Below the pieces are notes generated by a model. That model made no database searches, was not told the DNA's origin, and saw only the letters and a program-made list of their open reading frames with translations. Source: a virus. Taken from it: 64,000 nucleotides of DNA. Location of the stretch: IMG/VR virus record IMGVR_UViG_3300042731_006512, positions 126,001 to 190,000 of that record. The stretch is one strand, 5' to 3'. Positions 54,866 to 64,000 of this stretch are shown piece after piece (position 1 is the first letter of the stretch; every line of letters begins with the position of its first letter). The position numbers and the translations under genes were made by a program.

Positions 54866-55762
54866 TTATCTCCAGTCACGTGGGTCCAATAGAATATCAA
54901 ATGGACACACAGATTCTATTTCTTCTTGTTTTAGATTATAATCATATAAAAAATCAAAGTCTTGTTTAACTCTCCATGTTTTAATATCTAGCTCATATAG
55001 TATACCTGGCCCAGACATCACAAAAACAGAATCATCTTTCTTAGAATATTCAATACCACGCATAAAACCAGCAAAGTTCCAATCATTTGCTTGTAAACTC
55101 CCTAAAGAACTAAAAATAACCTCCATATCTCCAGAGTCAAGATTTACTCTTACAAGTTCTCGAGAAAGAGACCTGGTAAAAAGCAGCTCATTTTCATTTA
55201 AAAAACACAAATCATGTGGACCAGTTCCAAGATTTCCTTTTATGACAACCTTTCTCTGAGTAAAGTTATATATTTCTTCAGGCCCTGTATACATATGAAA
55301 CTCATCGCCATTTGGAGACCAAGTTAAAGCATTGAAACATCCAGGAGGTTTGGTATTTTCATCTATACCTGAATATTTAGTAGGAACCAAATCTATAACC
55401 TTGCCATTCTTTACCGCTTGTTTGCAGTTTCTTTCCATACAAGCAAGCCATAAAATATCCTCATGGGCCTTAATCTGATGAATACCTCTTGGATAGCCTA
55501 TATTTACTCGATATTGTTCTTCATATATGTTTGGATGTAAAGCTATAAGGTCTCCGCGCGAAGCTACAAAAAGAGAACCTTCAAAGAAATCTAAACCAGA
55601 AGCACCGCGACTCCTGCCTTTATCTATGGGAGTCCTCCCATTTATAGGAAAACGTCTTACTTCTTTAGTATCCCAATCTATCACAACAAGATTGCCTACA
55701 TCAGATGTATTTTCCCCTTCGAAAGGAACTCTGTGCCCAAGAGTTATTAGAATACGTTTCAT
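54866..55762 (-). CDS. Beta-propeller-like protein (298 aa)
   Basis: ATG 55762 chosen, in an ATGA overlap with the upstream gene; a TTG nine bases earlier is possible. Repeating units end in patterns such as GLDFFEGSLFVASRGDLIAL, PHDLCFLNENELLFTRSLSR and GIEYSKKDDSVFVMSGPGIL, suggesting a six- or seven-bladed propeller of the NHL/SMP-30 style. No signal peptide is visible. It may be a lyase, lactonase or binding protein in the glycan pathway; this is inference from fold and context. Confidence 0.6.
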   Translation of the reverse strand: MKRILITLGHRVPFEGENTSDVGNLVVIDWDTKEVRRFPINGRTPIDKGRSRGASGLDFFEGSLFVASRGDLIALHPNIYEEQYRVNIGYPRGIHQIKAHEDILWLACMERNCKQAVKNGKVIDLVPTKYSGIDENTKPPGCFNALTWSPNGDEFHMYTGPEEIYNFTQRKVVIKGNLGTGPHDLCFLNENELLFTRSLSRELVRVNLDSGDMEVIFSSLGSLQANDWNFAGFMRGIEYSKKDDSVFVMSGPGILYELDIKTWRVKQDFDFLYDYNLKQEEIESVCPFDILLDPRDWR

Positions 55763-56283
55763 TTCTGACAAGATATTCTAATAACATAAGACCCAGGAGT
55801 ATCTTTAACCGGGACTTCTCGTTTTATATTATTAAAGCGAACTCCTAATAACATTTCTTTCAATCGCTTAAACGTATATCCGCTTTTATGTGTTTGAGAA
55901 AGTTGTTCTTCGTCAGAAAAACCTCTTTGATTACCCCATAAATGATGCGAAATAGACCAAGACCCATGATTACTTTGAAAGCGTTGATATTCAGTTGCCT
56001 GACAAAACATCCAACACAACATATATATATCTGGAACTTCTAAAGTTAATCTAGCTCCAGGTCTTAAAACTCTATACCACTCTGCTAAAGCTCTATTAGC
56101 TTGATAAAAAGTCAAATGTTCCAATAAGTGTTCAGCGAGTATTTCGTCGACTGAGTTATCTCCTATGTTTGTAAGCTCATGCGCCGAAGAAATAATATCT
56201 ACATTTGAACCAGCTATAATATCAACATTTAACCAATCTTCTCCAGGCCGCTCTTTTCTGCCACATCCAAGCTGAAGTTTCAT
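55759..56283 (-). CDS. SAM-dependent methyltransferase
   Basis: A 174-residue class I methyltransferase: KLQLGCGRKERPGEDWLNVD (motif I), SVDEILAEHLLEHLTFYQAN and EWYRVLRPGARLTLEVPDIY. This is the Methyltransf_11/predicted SAM methylase type often found between glycosyltransferase genes. A divergent relative is encoded at 60239 with the same order KLKINAGSGEDVRVGFINTD. Substrate probably a glycan hydroxyl or carboxyl. Confidence 0.85.
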   Translation of the reverse strand: MKLQLGCGRKERPGEDWLNVDIIAGSNVDIISSAHELTNIGDNSVDEILAEHLLEHLTFYQANRALAEWYRVLRPGARLTLEVPDIYMLCWMFCQATEYQRFQSNHGSWSISHHLWGNQRGFSDEEQLSQTHKSGYTFKRLKEMLLGVRFNNIKREVPVKDTPGSYVIRISCQK

Positions 56284-57296
56284 TACTCACTCACAAGACC
56301 AAAGTCTCTTTCAATCTCACTACGCCACTGAGAATGATTATGTCTTTCTGCTATAGACCAATCAATATCTTTCACACTATTGCTATGTTTACCACCAAAA
56401 ATATCTAGAAAATGATTACTCCAAGCAGGTATATCATTAAGACCCCATTCTTTATTTTGTCTTCCATCATATCCGCCAGGCATATTTCTTTCAGGTATTG
56501 TTCTTTCTCCGTCTACCCACCATTGACAAGCAACTCGTCTTAACTGATTCCATTTTGTTCTATGCTCATCGGTTATACCAGGGCCAAAAAGTTTCGGTAG
56601 TGAACAATCATTACCACCCATCATCTTCGAAGCAGTATCATCGTAAGCATCTCCATACACAAAGTTACCCACTTTAATACTGTCCTTTCCTTCAACTATA
56701 GCCTTCCAATATCCCGCGCGCAAAATCTTAAAAAAGAAAACATTATCAGACTGCCCAGAAGTAGAACGCTCATCCCAACCACCAACTTGTTGCCATACTT
56801 CTTTCCTAAAAGCCATTGCAGAACCACCACCTAAAAAGTTAGACAAAGCCATACGAGTTCCATTTACATTACAAACATCACCATCAGCAAGTGGGCCCAT
56901 ATCATTACATGGAGACATAACACCCACATATCTTTTAGAAAGAGTATTGCAAACATCCTTCAAACAAGACTTAACAAAGAAACAATCATCATTCATAAAC
57001 AGAATGTATCGAGAACGGGCAAGCGTTATCACATTGTTAGCAGCCCCACAAAGTCCCATATTCATTCCATTATTAAATAAGGTAATACTTATTCTATCTT
57101 TCATAGCATATACAGCATCTCGTGCACGCATATCTGGAGAACCATCATCACCTACTATCAACTCATAAGGCATATCTGCATATTGTTCAAGTGTATCAAT
57201 AAGTTTCTTTAAATAATGCGGCCGACAAAAAGTGGGCACACACACAGAAATAAACTTATCAGAGGGTAGAATCTCGTTTGGATGAGGGATATTCAT
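56283..57296 (-). CDS. Glycosyltransferase family 2 protein
   Basis: A 337-residue GT-A enzyme: FISVCVPTFCRPHYLKKLID, ELIVGDDGSPDMRARDAVY, NMGLCGAANNVITLARSRYI with FMNDDCFFV as DxD-like motif, and LGGGSAMAFRKEVWQQVGGW typical of the acceptor loop. One-base overlaps on both ends link it to the neighbouring genes. Confidence 0.88.
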   Translation of the reverse strand: MNIPHPNEILPSDKFISVCVPTFCRPHYLKKLIDTLEQYADMPYELIVGDDGSPDMRARDAVYAMKDRISITLFNNGMNMGLCGAANNVITLARSRYILFMNDDCFFVKSCLKDVCNTLSKRYVGVMSPCNDMGPLADGDVCNVNGTRMALSNFLGGGSAMAFRKEVWQQVGGWDERSTSGQSDNVFFFKILRAGYWKAIVEGKDSIKVGNFVYGDAYDDTASKMMGGNDCSLPKLFGPGITDEHRTKWNQLRRVACQWWVDGERTIPERNMPGGYDGRQNKEWGLNDIPAWSNHFLDIFGGKHSNSVKDIDWSIAERHNHSQWRSEIERDFGLVSE

Positions 57297-58399
57297 TATA
57301 ATCTATCTCCTATTCCTAACTGGTTAACCATTGCCTTAAAATATTCATAAGCAGCACTATAACTATAGTGCCGCATTTCGTATCTATAGTCTTCTATTAC
57401 TTTAGAATAAAAATCATCATCGCAATAAAGTCTTTCCATGCAACTATATATTTCTTCTTCTGTGGCATTAAAAGTATCAAGTTTTAAACCATGTTTATCA
57501 GCAGGTTCTCTGTAAATATGACCAGAATAACACATTGGAACCGAACCCATTGCTATACTATCACCAAAACTACCAAGCAGTCCAGATACAATAGCTGTTA
57601 TTCGAGAAGTTCTCATAATATCAAAAAGCTGGCTTTGAGGCACTAAATCATGAACATAAGCATTAGAAATAGAGTTTACTAAAGCAGGTACTCCCAAATC
57701 TCGAGCTATCCAAGAACGCTGAGAATAAAAAAATCTTGTTGATAAAAAGTTAACTTCAAAATCATATTTCTCAGACAATCTCTTAATGGCTTTCAATGTA
57801 GCAAAGCCAATGCGCGGCACATGGTGGTTTAAATCACCCCAATCAGGATGAAATACATCTTTAGTAGACCAAAGTATATTTTTTCGATTTTCAATATTAA
57901 TAGAAGCAAGTTCATGGTATATAGGAATAGGTAAGGGAAAAGTAGGAAATGGATTTTGCTGCTTATCTTTAGGAAACTGATGGTCTTCCTGAATATAAGG
58001 ATAAGCTAACACATGATTATTATTATAACAATCGTGGTCTGTAGCTATAGAATCTCCCCAAGAAAAAGTATTATGAACATACCATTTAGCTTTTACCGGC
58101 AATGTTTTACAAGATTCCCAGGGAAACAAATGACCATTATTATTTTGATGGTCCCAAGGAATATACAAAGCTAAATCATACTCTTTCTGTTTTTGTATAT
58201 GGGCAGATAAAGTTACATTCGGATACACTCGAGCACTTCCCCAAGATGGCGGGTCCCAAGGACTATTGCAAATACAATCAACTTCATGGCCATTTAGAGA
58301 TAGCATTTTTGCAAGGTTGCAAGCCCATCTGGACTCACCTGGATTTGGTGAATCCAATCCTTGTTTAATGCTTCCAGATACAAAAATGATTATCTTCAT
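57296..58399 (-). CDS. Glycosyltransferase, GT-B fold
   Basis: ATG 58399 chosen, giving 367 residues. The N-terminus KIIIFVSGSIKQGLDSPNPGESRWACNLAKMLSLNGHEVD and the C-terminal domain (GLLGSFGDSIAMGSVPMCYS) have the two Rossmann-like halves of GT4-type enzymes, although the E-x7-E motif is replaced by D-S-I-A-M-G-S. Likely a retaining transferase acting on the growing glycan. Confidence 0.65.
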   Translation of the reverse strand: MKIIIFVSGSIKQGLDSPNPGESRWACNLAKMLSLNGHEVDCICNSPWDPPSWGSARVYPNVTLSAHIQKQKEYDLALYIPWDHQNNNGHLFPWESCKTLPVKAKWYVHNTFSWGDSIATDHDCYNNNHVLAYPYIQEDHQFPKDKQQNPFPTFPLPIPIYHELASINIENRKNILWSTKDVFHPDWGDLNHHVPRIGFATLKAIKRLSEKYDFEVNFLSTRFFYSQRSWIARDLGVPALVNSISNAYVHDLVPQSQLFDIMRTSRITAIVSGLLGSFGDSIAMGSVPMCYSGHIYREPADKHGLKLDTFNATEEEIYSCMERLYCDDDFYSKVIEDYRYEMRHYSYSAAYEYFKAMVNQLGIGDRL

Positions 58400-58404
58400 T
58401 ATTT

Positions 58405-58953
58405 TTATTTCATCCTCACCCAAGCTGTTCCGACAGTTGACCTTGGAACTATAGATACTTGGTATCCTCTTCTTCTAAGGTCTTCACAAACCCAAGCAGC
58501 TCCTTGACCTTGTCTATCACCACGCAAATATGCTTGGAAATCATAATCATGAAAAGCAACAATACCACCTGACCGCACAAAAGGAGAAAAAACATTCCAA
58601 TCACTTGCTGTAGGTCCTATATTATGGTCTCCATCTATAAAAAGAAAATCTAACTTATTGGAACCAAGTAAACCTGAAACACGTTGAATACTTTCTTGTT
58701 TATAAGAAGTGCCTTTTATCAAATGTGACTCACATAAAATAGGAAACTTTCGAGCATAATCATTCCATACATCATAAAAACGAATATCTAATCCTATAGC
58801 CAATCCATCTTTAGGTAATAACTTATGAAAAGCATTAAGTGTTCCAAGCTGAGCACATCCTATTTCCATATATCTTTTTGGAGATAGTTCTTTAAACTTT
58901 CCTAATAAAAAGTTAAGAGCTACAGGACATTGTTCAGAACGAAGATTTATCAT
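58405..58953 (-). CDS. Class I methyltransferase, Methyltransf_24-like
   Basis: A 182-residue protein: KRYMEIGCAQLGTLNAFHKL (SAM site), AIGLDIRFYDVW, LDFLFIDGDHNIGPTASDWN and SGGIVAFHDYDF. The IDGDH..V..D pattern is characteristic of the cephalosporin-hydroxylase/Methyltransf_24 group, common in O-antigen and rhamnan loci. Overlaps the upstream acyltransferase gene by four bases. Confidence 0.8.
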   Translation of the reverse strand: MINLRSEQCPVALNFLLGKFKELSPKRYMEIGCAQLGTLNAFHKLLPKDGLAIGLDIRFYDVWNDYARKFPILCESHLIKGTSYKQESIQRVSGLLGSNKLDFLFIDGDHNIGPTASDWNVFSPFVRSGGIVAFHDYDFQAYLRGDRQGQGAAWVCEDLRRRGYQVSIVPRSTVGTAWVRMK

Positions 58954-59624
58954 TGCAACTCTTTGATTATTTTTGCAGGCACACCTACTGCTAAAACATT
59001 ATCTGGAAGGTCTTTGTTAACTACTGCTCCCGCACCGACAACTGTATTTTCTCCAATAGTTACTCCAGGCAAAATAGTTGCAGCACTTCCCAAATCAGCA
59101 CCACGTTTTATATGTGTCTTACCTGATATAGTGCAATGAGGAGAAAGATTGACATAGTCCTCTATAATCGCATCATGTCCTATCGTACAGTTAAGGTTAA
59201 CATTAACAAAACTTCCTATCTTCACATTTGTGGTAATAGAACACATTGAGCAAATAATAGTTCCATCACCTATTTCTGCGTCGCCTACAAAAGATTGCCT
59301 ATGTTGAATAAACGGAAATGGTCGCCATCCTTTTTCTTTTGCGCGCGCAACAAGAGACATTTTAAGTTTTGGAGAACCAACGGCGACAATAAACTGATGG
59401 GCAAGATGATTTAAATAGTGTTCCCTTTCAAAAAGAAAGATATTTGGAAACTCATCTATAGAACCAATAACCTCACCTCCAACCATAGATATTCCCCATT
59501 GGTTTTTATCATCAGATAGATAATAAAGCATATCTTGAGAAAACACTACACCCGCACCAAGATTATTCAAAACACATCCTACCTCAGAAGCAAAACCTCC
59601 GGCCCCGACCAACATCAACGCCAT
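58950..59624 (-). CDS. Sugar O/N-acyltransferase, NeuD family (left-handed beta helix)
   Basis: A 224-residue protein: N-terminal PglD/NeuD-like domain (LMLVGAGGFASEVGCVLNNL) followed by hexapeptide repeats (IGDGTIICSMCSITTNVKIG, VNLSPHCTISGKTHIKRGAD, VTIGENTVVGAGAVV). His in CTIGHDAIIEDYVNLSPH is the likely catalytic base. It would acetylate an amino sugar, such as one made by the aminotransferase at 48912. Confidence 0.87.
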   Translation of the reverse strand: MALMLVGAGGFASEVGCVLNNLGAGVVFSQDMLYYLSDDKNQWGISMVGGEVIGSIDEFPNIFLFEREHYLNHLAHQFIVAVGSPKLKMSLVARAKEKGWRPFPFIQHRQSFVGDAEIGDGTIICSMCSITTNVKIGSFVNVNLNCTIGHDAIIEDYVNLSPHCTISGKTHIKRGADLGSAATILPGVTIGENTVVGAGAVVNKDLPDNVLAVGVPAKIIKELQ

Positions 59625-60242
59625 CTACATTCTCCTTTTATTACCCTTTTCAACCTCAACTCCTTGAATAGCTGCCAGTTTAGCATATAGCTTATCTCTG
59701 TGTCTAATCTTTTCTGGAGTTCTATTTTCTAACTGAAGATGTTCAATATGTGGGCCTCGATAGGCTCTGCGAGGAGAATGTCCAACAAAACGAATATGCA
59801 TTTCTCCTTCAAACTTATTCTCGGGAACATTTCGAAAGAACTTAGGCTGCCAGTCTGGATAAGATTCAAACTCCATTCTCTGATTCTTTGAATAATCTAA
59901 CCATTTTCTTCTAGGAAGCGCCCAAGTAAAAACAGATTGATATCTCATCAAGTCATAAAGCATATGTGGACTGGAAAGCATTTCGTCTGCATCAAGAATG
60001 AGTATCCAATCCATTGTAGCATTAGATATTGTTCTATTTGCTGCTGCCCCAAATCCTATATCAGAAATAGGTTCATTATATTTTATAACTTTAGCCCCAA
60101 GACTAGCCGCTATTCTTGCTGTTTTATCAGTTGAAAAATCGTCTACTACAATAATCTCATTCACAATATTCTCAACAGAGCTTATTGGTAGATGAATACA
60201 ACTCTCTTCGTCTTTGGCAGTTATACAAAGTGTAATACTCAT
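59625..60242 (-). CDS. Glycosyltransferase family 2 protein
   Basis: ATG 60242 chosen in an ATGA overlap, giving 205 residues. ITLCITAKDEESCIHLPISS, NEIIVVDDFSTDKTARIAAS and DWILILDADEMLSSPHML carry the GT2 donor site and DxD. It resembles the WaaE/KdtX-like short GT2 proteins of LPS core synthesis. The protein ends soon after the catalytic domain, so it is a minimal enzyme. Confidence 0.85.
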   Translation of the reverse strand: MSITLCITAKDEESCIHLPISSVENIVNEIIVVDDFSTDKTARIAASLGAKVIKYNEPISDIGFGAAANRTISNATMDWILILDADEMLSSPHMLYDLMRYQSVFTWALPRRKWLDYSKNQRMEFESYPDWQPKFFRNVPENKFEGEMHIRFVGHSPRRAYRGPHIEHLQLENRTPEKIRHRDKLYAKLAAIQGVEVEKGNKRRM

Positions 60243-60727
60243 ACTGTTTTCTGCCCTGTAATAATACAATCAAAATCTTCTTTCTCACTATTTATAACAG
60301 TAAAACCACATCCAGTTAATACGCCCTGAAGAAATGAAGAAGTAAAACCATTATACTTTACATCATACTCTGATAACTGTTGTCCATATAACAACGAAAC
60401 TACCATTTCATCATGAAGTCCCATTTCAGATGAAATACCATTTAAATATAAAGCTTTTGTTAAAAGCGAAATGTCCATTACTCGAATCTCTACGCATCCA
60501 TATGGCTTAAGAACACGATACCATTCTTTTAGAGTTGGTAACATATCTTTCCGAGGTATGTATTCAAGAAGACGTTGCGCAACAATAAAATCTATACTTT
60601 CATTGTCAAAAATACCTAAATCTCTACAATCAAGTAATAAATCGATATCGGGTAGATTCTGAATATCGGTATTTATAAAACCAACACGAACATCTTCTCC
60701 ACTTCCAGCGTTAATCTTTAACTTCAA
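60239..60727 (-). CDS. SAM-dependent methyltransferase
   Basis: A 162-residue class I methyltransferase (KLKINAGSGEDVRVGFINTD; SIDFIVAQRLLEYIPRKDML; EWYRVLKPYGCVEIRVMDIS). The SAM-binding glycine motif is NAGSGED, a variant of the GCG form. It is the shorter sister of the protein at 55759, suggesting an old duplication within the locus. Confidence 0.8.
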   Translation of the reverse strand: MKLKINAGSGEDVRVGFINTDIQNLPDIDLLLDCRDLGIFDNESIDFIVAQRLLEYIPRKDMLPTLKEWYRVLKPYGCVEIRVMDISLLTKALYLNGISSEMGLHDEMVVSLLYGQQLSEYDVKYNGFTSSFLQGVLTGCGFTVINSEKEDFDCIITGQKTV

Positions 60728-60735
60728 AATGTCTC

Positions 60736-61860
60736 CTACTTTTTTAAACTAGAAAAAATAGTCTCAAGTCTATTCTTCATTTTCTGTCCAACAACTTTCC
60801 AGGAAAGATTATTATCTACAAATCTTTGACCACGTAAACCTCTAACTCTTGCCTCCTTCTGGTTCTCAAAAACATAACGCATTTTTTCTCGCAAATCAAT
60901 AATATTTATATCAGCCCAAGTTTGACTTCCGTCATAAGCTGGCCACGGCATATTATAAACAGGTGTTAACTGATAGTTTACTGGGTAACCAGTTTCTTCG
61001 TTAAGAAAATCAACTGACCCACTATAATCTGTAGCAATAACAGGATTCCCAGCCATCATACTTTCGCACAAAGTAATACCACTTCCTTCGCTGCAGTGTG
61101 AAGATATTAAACAATCACAATCTTTGTGTAATCGATTAATCTGAGGGCGAGATAAAGCAGAGGCAACTAAATATAGATTTGGATAAGAAGAAAGTCTAAG
61201 TTTTTCTTTGACATCAGATATGATTTTCTTTAGTTTATCCTTTTCATCTGGATTCATAGGATTAAATAAATATGTTTTAAGTAATAAACATACATCTTCA
61301 TTTTCTTCAAACTCTGTCAAATATGCTTTTAATAACTGGAATGGCCCCTTTCTTTCTAAGAACTGAAATACAGAATAAAAAACAAAAGAGTTTGGTTTCG
61401 CTATAATATTAGAAACCATTTCTTTTTCAAAAACAGAACGATTGAAAGTATGTGGCATTACAAAAATAGGAACAGTAACTCCAGACTCTACAAAAACTTT
61501 CTTATTATAGCTACTTGGAACCCAAACCTCATTTAACTGATTAATATGATTTATCCAATCTTTAGGAAGGCGATTTGTTTCCCAAGTCGTATAGCCTATG
61601 TTGTATTTATTCAAAGATATAAACTTTTCAAATACAGGTGGAATAGTATGTATTATTTGAATAGGCGCAGAACAGTTAGAACAAATCATATTTTTAACAA
61701 TACGCCCCAGCTCGCCACAATCAGTTTTAAACTCTTCAAAGCTTAACGGATAAGCTTCTATTGGAACTCCAACAGAAGAGAGTGCAGCAATATTATTTCT
61801 TGCAGCATCTGAATATCCAGAGATATCCATAAGAGCACCAATATAAGTCACTTTTAGCAT
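60736..61860 (-). CDS. Glycosyltransferase family 4 protein
   Basis: A 374-residue GT-B enzyme: VTYIGALMDISGYSDAARNN (N-domain), WVPSSYNKKVFVESGV, PNSFVFYSVFQFLERKGPFQ and, in the donor domain, DCLISSHCSEGSGITLCESM with the E-x7-E signature, then AGNPVIATDYSGSVDFLNEE. Closely similar in order to the next upstream gene, so the pair probably arose by duplication. Confidence 0.88.
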   Translation of the reverse strand: MLKVTYIGALMDISGYSDAARNNIAALSSVGVPIEAYPLSFEEFKTDCGELGRIVKNMICSNCSAPIQIIHTIPPVFEKFISLNKYNIGYTTWETNRLPKDWINHINQLNEVWVPSSYNKKVFVESGVTVPIFVMPHTFNRSVFEKEMVSNIIAKPNSFVFYSVFQFLERKGPFQLLKAYLTEFEENEDVCLLLKTYLFNPMNPDEKDKLKKIISDVKEKLRLSSYPNLYLVASALSRPQINRLHKDCDCLISSHCSEGSGITLCESMMAGNPVIATDYSGSVDFLNEETGYPVNYQLTPVYNMPWPAYDGSQTWADINIIDLREKMRYVFENQKEARVRGLRGQRFVDNNLSWKVVGQKMKNRLETIFSSLKK

Positions 61861-61875
61861 ATATAAATGCCCTCC

Positions 61876-63159
61876 CTATATACGAATAACTTCTAAATCT
61901 TCTGTATCTTTTATTTGTTCAACAGGTTGGTTTAATAGCTCTTTAAATAAAACATCCCATTGAGGACATATTTTTCCCCAATCATGTTGCTCTGCCCATT
62001 CTCGAGCAAGTTTAACCTTTTGGTTATCTTGTTTATTACCCGAACGGTAGACCTTAAACATTTCAAATACTACATCTTCACTATAACCAATGGGACGAAG
62101 ACCTGCATTGTCTATATATATATAATCGCGCATCTCATATAGATAACCACGCTCCGAATATTCTCCCAATATTTGCGGCATCGCTGTATTATTTGGTGCT
62201 ATAACAGGTGTACCAGAAGCCATTGATTCTAAAACACTGCAGCCCCAACCCTCACCACAATGAGTAGTAATAAAACAATCAGCAGCATTATATAGTTCAT
62301 TCATAAGATTATCTGGATAAGGACGTGATAGCTCATAATATTTAGGAAATAGAACATCATCCTCAAGTGATAAACCAAGTTCTTTTACTACGACAAGAAG
62401 GTCTATAGTGCGTGTCATACTTTTCTCTACAGGCTGTGTATGCAATAAAAGAATAGAGTTTGGGACTTGCTTTTTAAACTCAGAAAAAGCATATATACAT
62501 CTAGCGAGTTGTTTTCTATCACTGTTGCGGTTTACATTTAAGAACATAAACTTATCTGCATTACGACCTAAAAACTTAGTTTTCAACTCTTCTTGTCTAT
62601 TTAATGGATAAAAAACAGAAGCATCTACACCATGAGGGATTTGTTGAAGTTTATCTTTCACTTCTGACATTTCAAGAAGTGTTTCCTCTCGCCCAAAATC
62701 GTTATAGCACACAGGCACATCAACATATTTAATCATAGCACTAACTTCTTTTCTACAGTGGCAATCTACTGGATAATAATAAACAAATCTTGGAACCTTT
62801 TTCCCAGCCGTACGCTTTCTGTCAATAATCTTTTTTAAATCATTAATAATATCAAATACAACATACGTATCATTCATTATCCAAACAAGGTCATAATCTC
62901 CTTCGGCTATAGAACGAAGAAATAATACTTTTCCATATGGCTCAGACGGATCAAGAGATTTTGTAGGTATTTGAGTCCAAGGAATATTGTCTATTAGATT
63001 AAAACGAAAAGGATAGTTTATAGCAAGCTGATGTATTTCATAGTCTCCAGTATTATAGAGATAAGAAAGAATATTTTTAGCCACTACTCCAAAACCTGTT
63101 TTCGATGAAGAGCTGTCGCACCAGCTCAGGATTCGGATTTGTTTCATTTCCTTACTCAT
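61876..63159 (-). CDS. Glycosyltransferase family 4 protein
   Basis: A 427-residue GT-B enzyme: ILSWCDSSSSKTGFGVVAKN, VPVCYNDFGREETLLEM, KFMFLNVNRNSDRKQLARCI and the donor site DCFITTHCGEGWGCSVLESM, then ASGTPVIAPNNTAMPQILGE. Start at ATG 63159; the ATG at 63147 is an alternative. Adds a sugar with retention of configuration; substrate unknown. Confidence 0.88.
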   Translation of the reverse strand: MSKEMKQIRILSWCDSSSSKTGFGVVAKNILSYLYNTGDYEIHQLAINYPFRFNLIDNIPWTQIPTKSLDPSEPYGKVLFLRSIAEGDYDLVWIMNDTYVVFDIINDLKKIIDRKRTAGKKVPRFVYYYPVDCHCRKEVSAMIKYVDVPVCYNDFGREETLLEMSEVKDKLQQIPHGVDASVFYPLNRQEELKTKFLGRNADKFMFLNVNRNSDRKQLARCIYAFSEFKKQVPNSILLLHTQPVEKSMTRTIDLLVVVKELGLSLEDDVLFPKYYELSRPYPDNLMNELYNAADCFITTHCGEGWGCSVLESMASGTPVIAPNNTAMPQILGEYSERGYLYEMRDYIYIDNAGLRPIGYSEDVVFEMFKVYRSGNKQDNQKVKLAREWAEQHDWGKICPQWDVLFKELLNQPVEQIKDTEDLEVIRI

Positions 63160-63222
63160 TGTTTTTCAAGACCTTTATTTCTTTTTGTAATCTTTCGATT
63201 ATCTATAATAAATAAAAATATT

Positions 63223-64000
63223 TTAAATGCGTTCTATAGAAATAATCGCTTCATCTTGCGAAGCATCTTCTACTTTTAACTCGGAAGGTTTACCTTGAAT
63301 CATATTTTCACATGTACCTACAATCATATCTTTGGTTATCACTTTATAACAAGCTTCTTTATTTGGACAAGGTAGAGACCAACAGTTCTTGCAGCTCATT
63401 CTCTCTGCTCCCCAAATAGCTACAGTATTAGAATAATAGTTAATACGTGCCCTTGGGTCTGTATGTCCAAAAATAGAAACAGTTGGAACAGACAAAGCTC
63501 CAGCTAAATGAAGCATACAACTATCTGGACAAAGTAAAAGGTCAGACTTGACCATTATACTTGCAATGTTACGTATATCTTCATCTTTGATATATACACT
63601 GTTTGGAATATTACTAAACAATACGTCGCTTGGATAGTCTGTAGAATGAGATAATATAATAAGCTTGTAACCCTTTCTTGATAAATCCATAAGGGCAGAT
63701 TTAAAAACACCAGAGTTTAGATTTCTACGTGTTGTAGTAGTAAATATATGAACAAGTATTGTTTTGTCAGTTGATTTGATTTTATTCTTAGAAAAAAAAG
63801 TATTTCCCCATTCTATCTCTGAAGTTTGTATATAATATCTTGGTACTTTATTTTCAAGTTTTACTCCGGCATGCGCCGCAAATAAATCTATTCTATTAAT
63901 AGGAAGATTTTCTCTTTTCTCATAACCAACACACGGACAATGTAGATTAATAACTAAATCATAATCACTTTCATCTACTTCATTTCTGTCAATAACCCTA
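63223..64000 (-). CDS. Glycosyltransferase family 9 (heptosyltransferase-like), partial
   Basis: The minus-strand frame stays open from the stop at 63223 to the end of the window (259 codons), so the N-terminus lies beyond 64000. DYDLVINLHCPCVGYEKREN, LFAAHAGVKLENKVPRYYI, GYKLIILSHSTDYP, LLLCPDSCMLHLAGALSVPT and VSIFGHTDPRARINY match ADP-heptose:LPS heptosyltransferases. After it, CKNCWSLPCPNKEACYKVIT is the cysteine-rich tail often seen in this family. Possibly transfers a heptose or similar sugar onto the phage glycan. Confidence 0.88.
   Translation of the reverse strand, partial: RVIDRNEVDESDYDLVINLHCPCVGYEKRENLPINRIDLFAAHAGVKLENKVPRYYIQTSEIEWGNTFFSKNKIKSTDKTILVHIFTTTTRRNLNSGVFKSALMDLSRKGYKLIILSHSTDYPSDVLFSNIPNSVYIKDEDIRNIASIMVKSDLLLCPDSCMLHLAGALSVPTVSIFGHTDPRARINYYSNTVAIWGAERMSCKNCWSLPCPNKEACYKVITKDMIVGTCENMIQGKPSELKVEDASQDEAIISIERI

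Overview
The window looks like part of the genome of a large tailed double-stranded DNA bacteriophage, or a very close relative of one. It is AT-rich (roughly mid-30s % GC by eye). Genes are packed head to tail with ATGA, TAATG and TGATG overlaps, mostly behind A-rich Shine-Dalgarno sites of the AAGGAGAAAA type. Many short products are rich in zinc-binding cysteines. Phage-type replication genes sit beside a lone amidase endolysin and holin-like genes. Standard code 11 is used: TAA, TAG and TGA all act as stops, and GTG and TTG starts occur. The host cannot be named from the sequence. No terminase, portal or capsid gene was recognised, so this is an early/middle plus accessory section rather than the morphogenesis section. 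No stretch over 300 bases lacks a gene; the longest gaps are 35565-35829 and 33711-33913.

Layout. (1) 1-28110, plus strand: an early/middle array holding a radical SAM protein, two metallophosphoesterases, a class II (B12-dependent) ribonucleotide reductase with a mini-intein, RecA, an AAA+ ATPase, a DNA polymerase III alpha subunit split into a PHP half (16622) and a catalytic half (20494) with a DnaQ-like exonuclease between them, dCMP deaminase and many small unknown proteins. (2) 28058-29428, minus strand: a two-gene island of a sigma-factor-like protein and a PD-(D/E)XK nuclease. (3) 29449-31598, plus: nucleoside deoxyribosyltransferase-like protein, Hsp20, a DnaJ-type zinc protein and a MazG-like protein. 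(4) 31610-32284, minus: the endolysin, alone with its own promoter. (5) 32363-36963, plus: tRNA-Thr(UGU), a GP88-like protein and small proteins, with two unusually long non-coding gaps full of inverted repeats. (6) 37034-48852, minus: small zinc proteins, two RecB/Cas4-like proteins, a primase-helicase with an intein in its Walker A motif, a holin-like pair and a secreted trypsin-like protease. (7) 48912-64000, minus: an 18-gene glycan locus (sugar-nucleotide enzymes, about seven glycosyltransferases, four methyltransferases, an acyltransferase) that runs off the end of the window.

How the parts fit (inference). Ribonucleotide reductase, dCMP deaminase, the deoxyribosyltransferase-like and MazG-like proteins manage dNTPs. 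The split polymerase, exonuclease, primase-helicase, RecA and RecB-like nucleases form a largely self-sufficient replication and recombination set. The sigma-like protein could redirect host RNA polymerase. The endolysin, holin-like pair and possibly the membrane/coiled-coil protein at 39330 serve lysis. The glycan locus probably decorates virions or alters the host surface.

Points that stand out are three inteins placed in or next to catalytic motifs of three replication/nucleotide proteins, the non-intein split of the polymerase, a multi-branched RNA and apparently leaderless promoter in front of its catalytic half, a 14-bp inverted repeat enclosing hsp20, a strong excess of the hexamer GCGCGC, and the large glycan locus.
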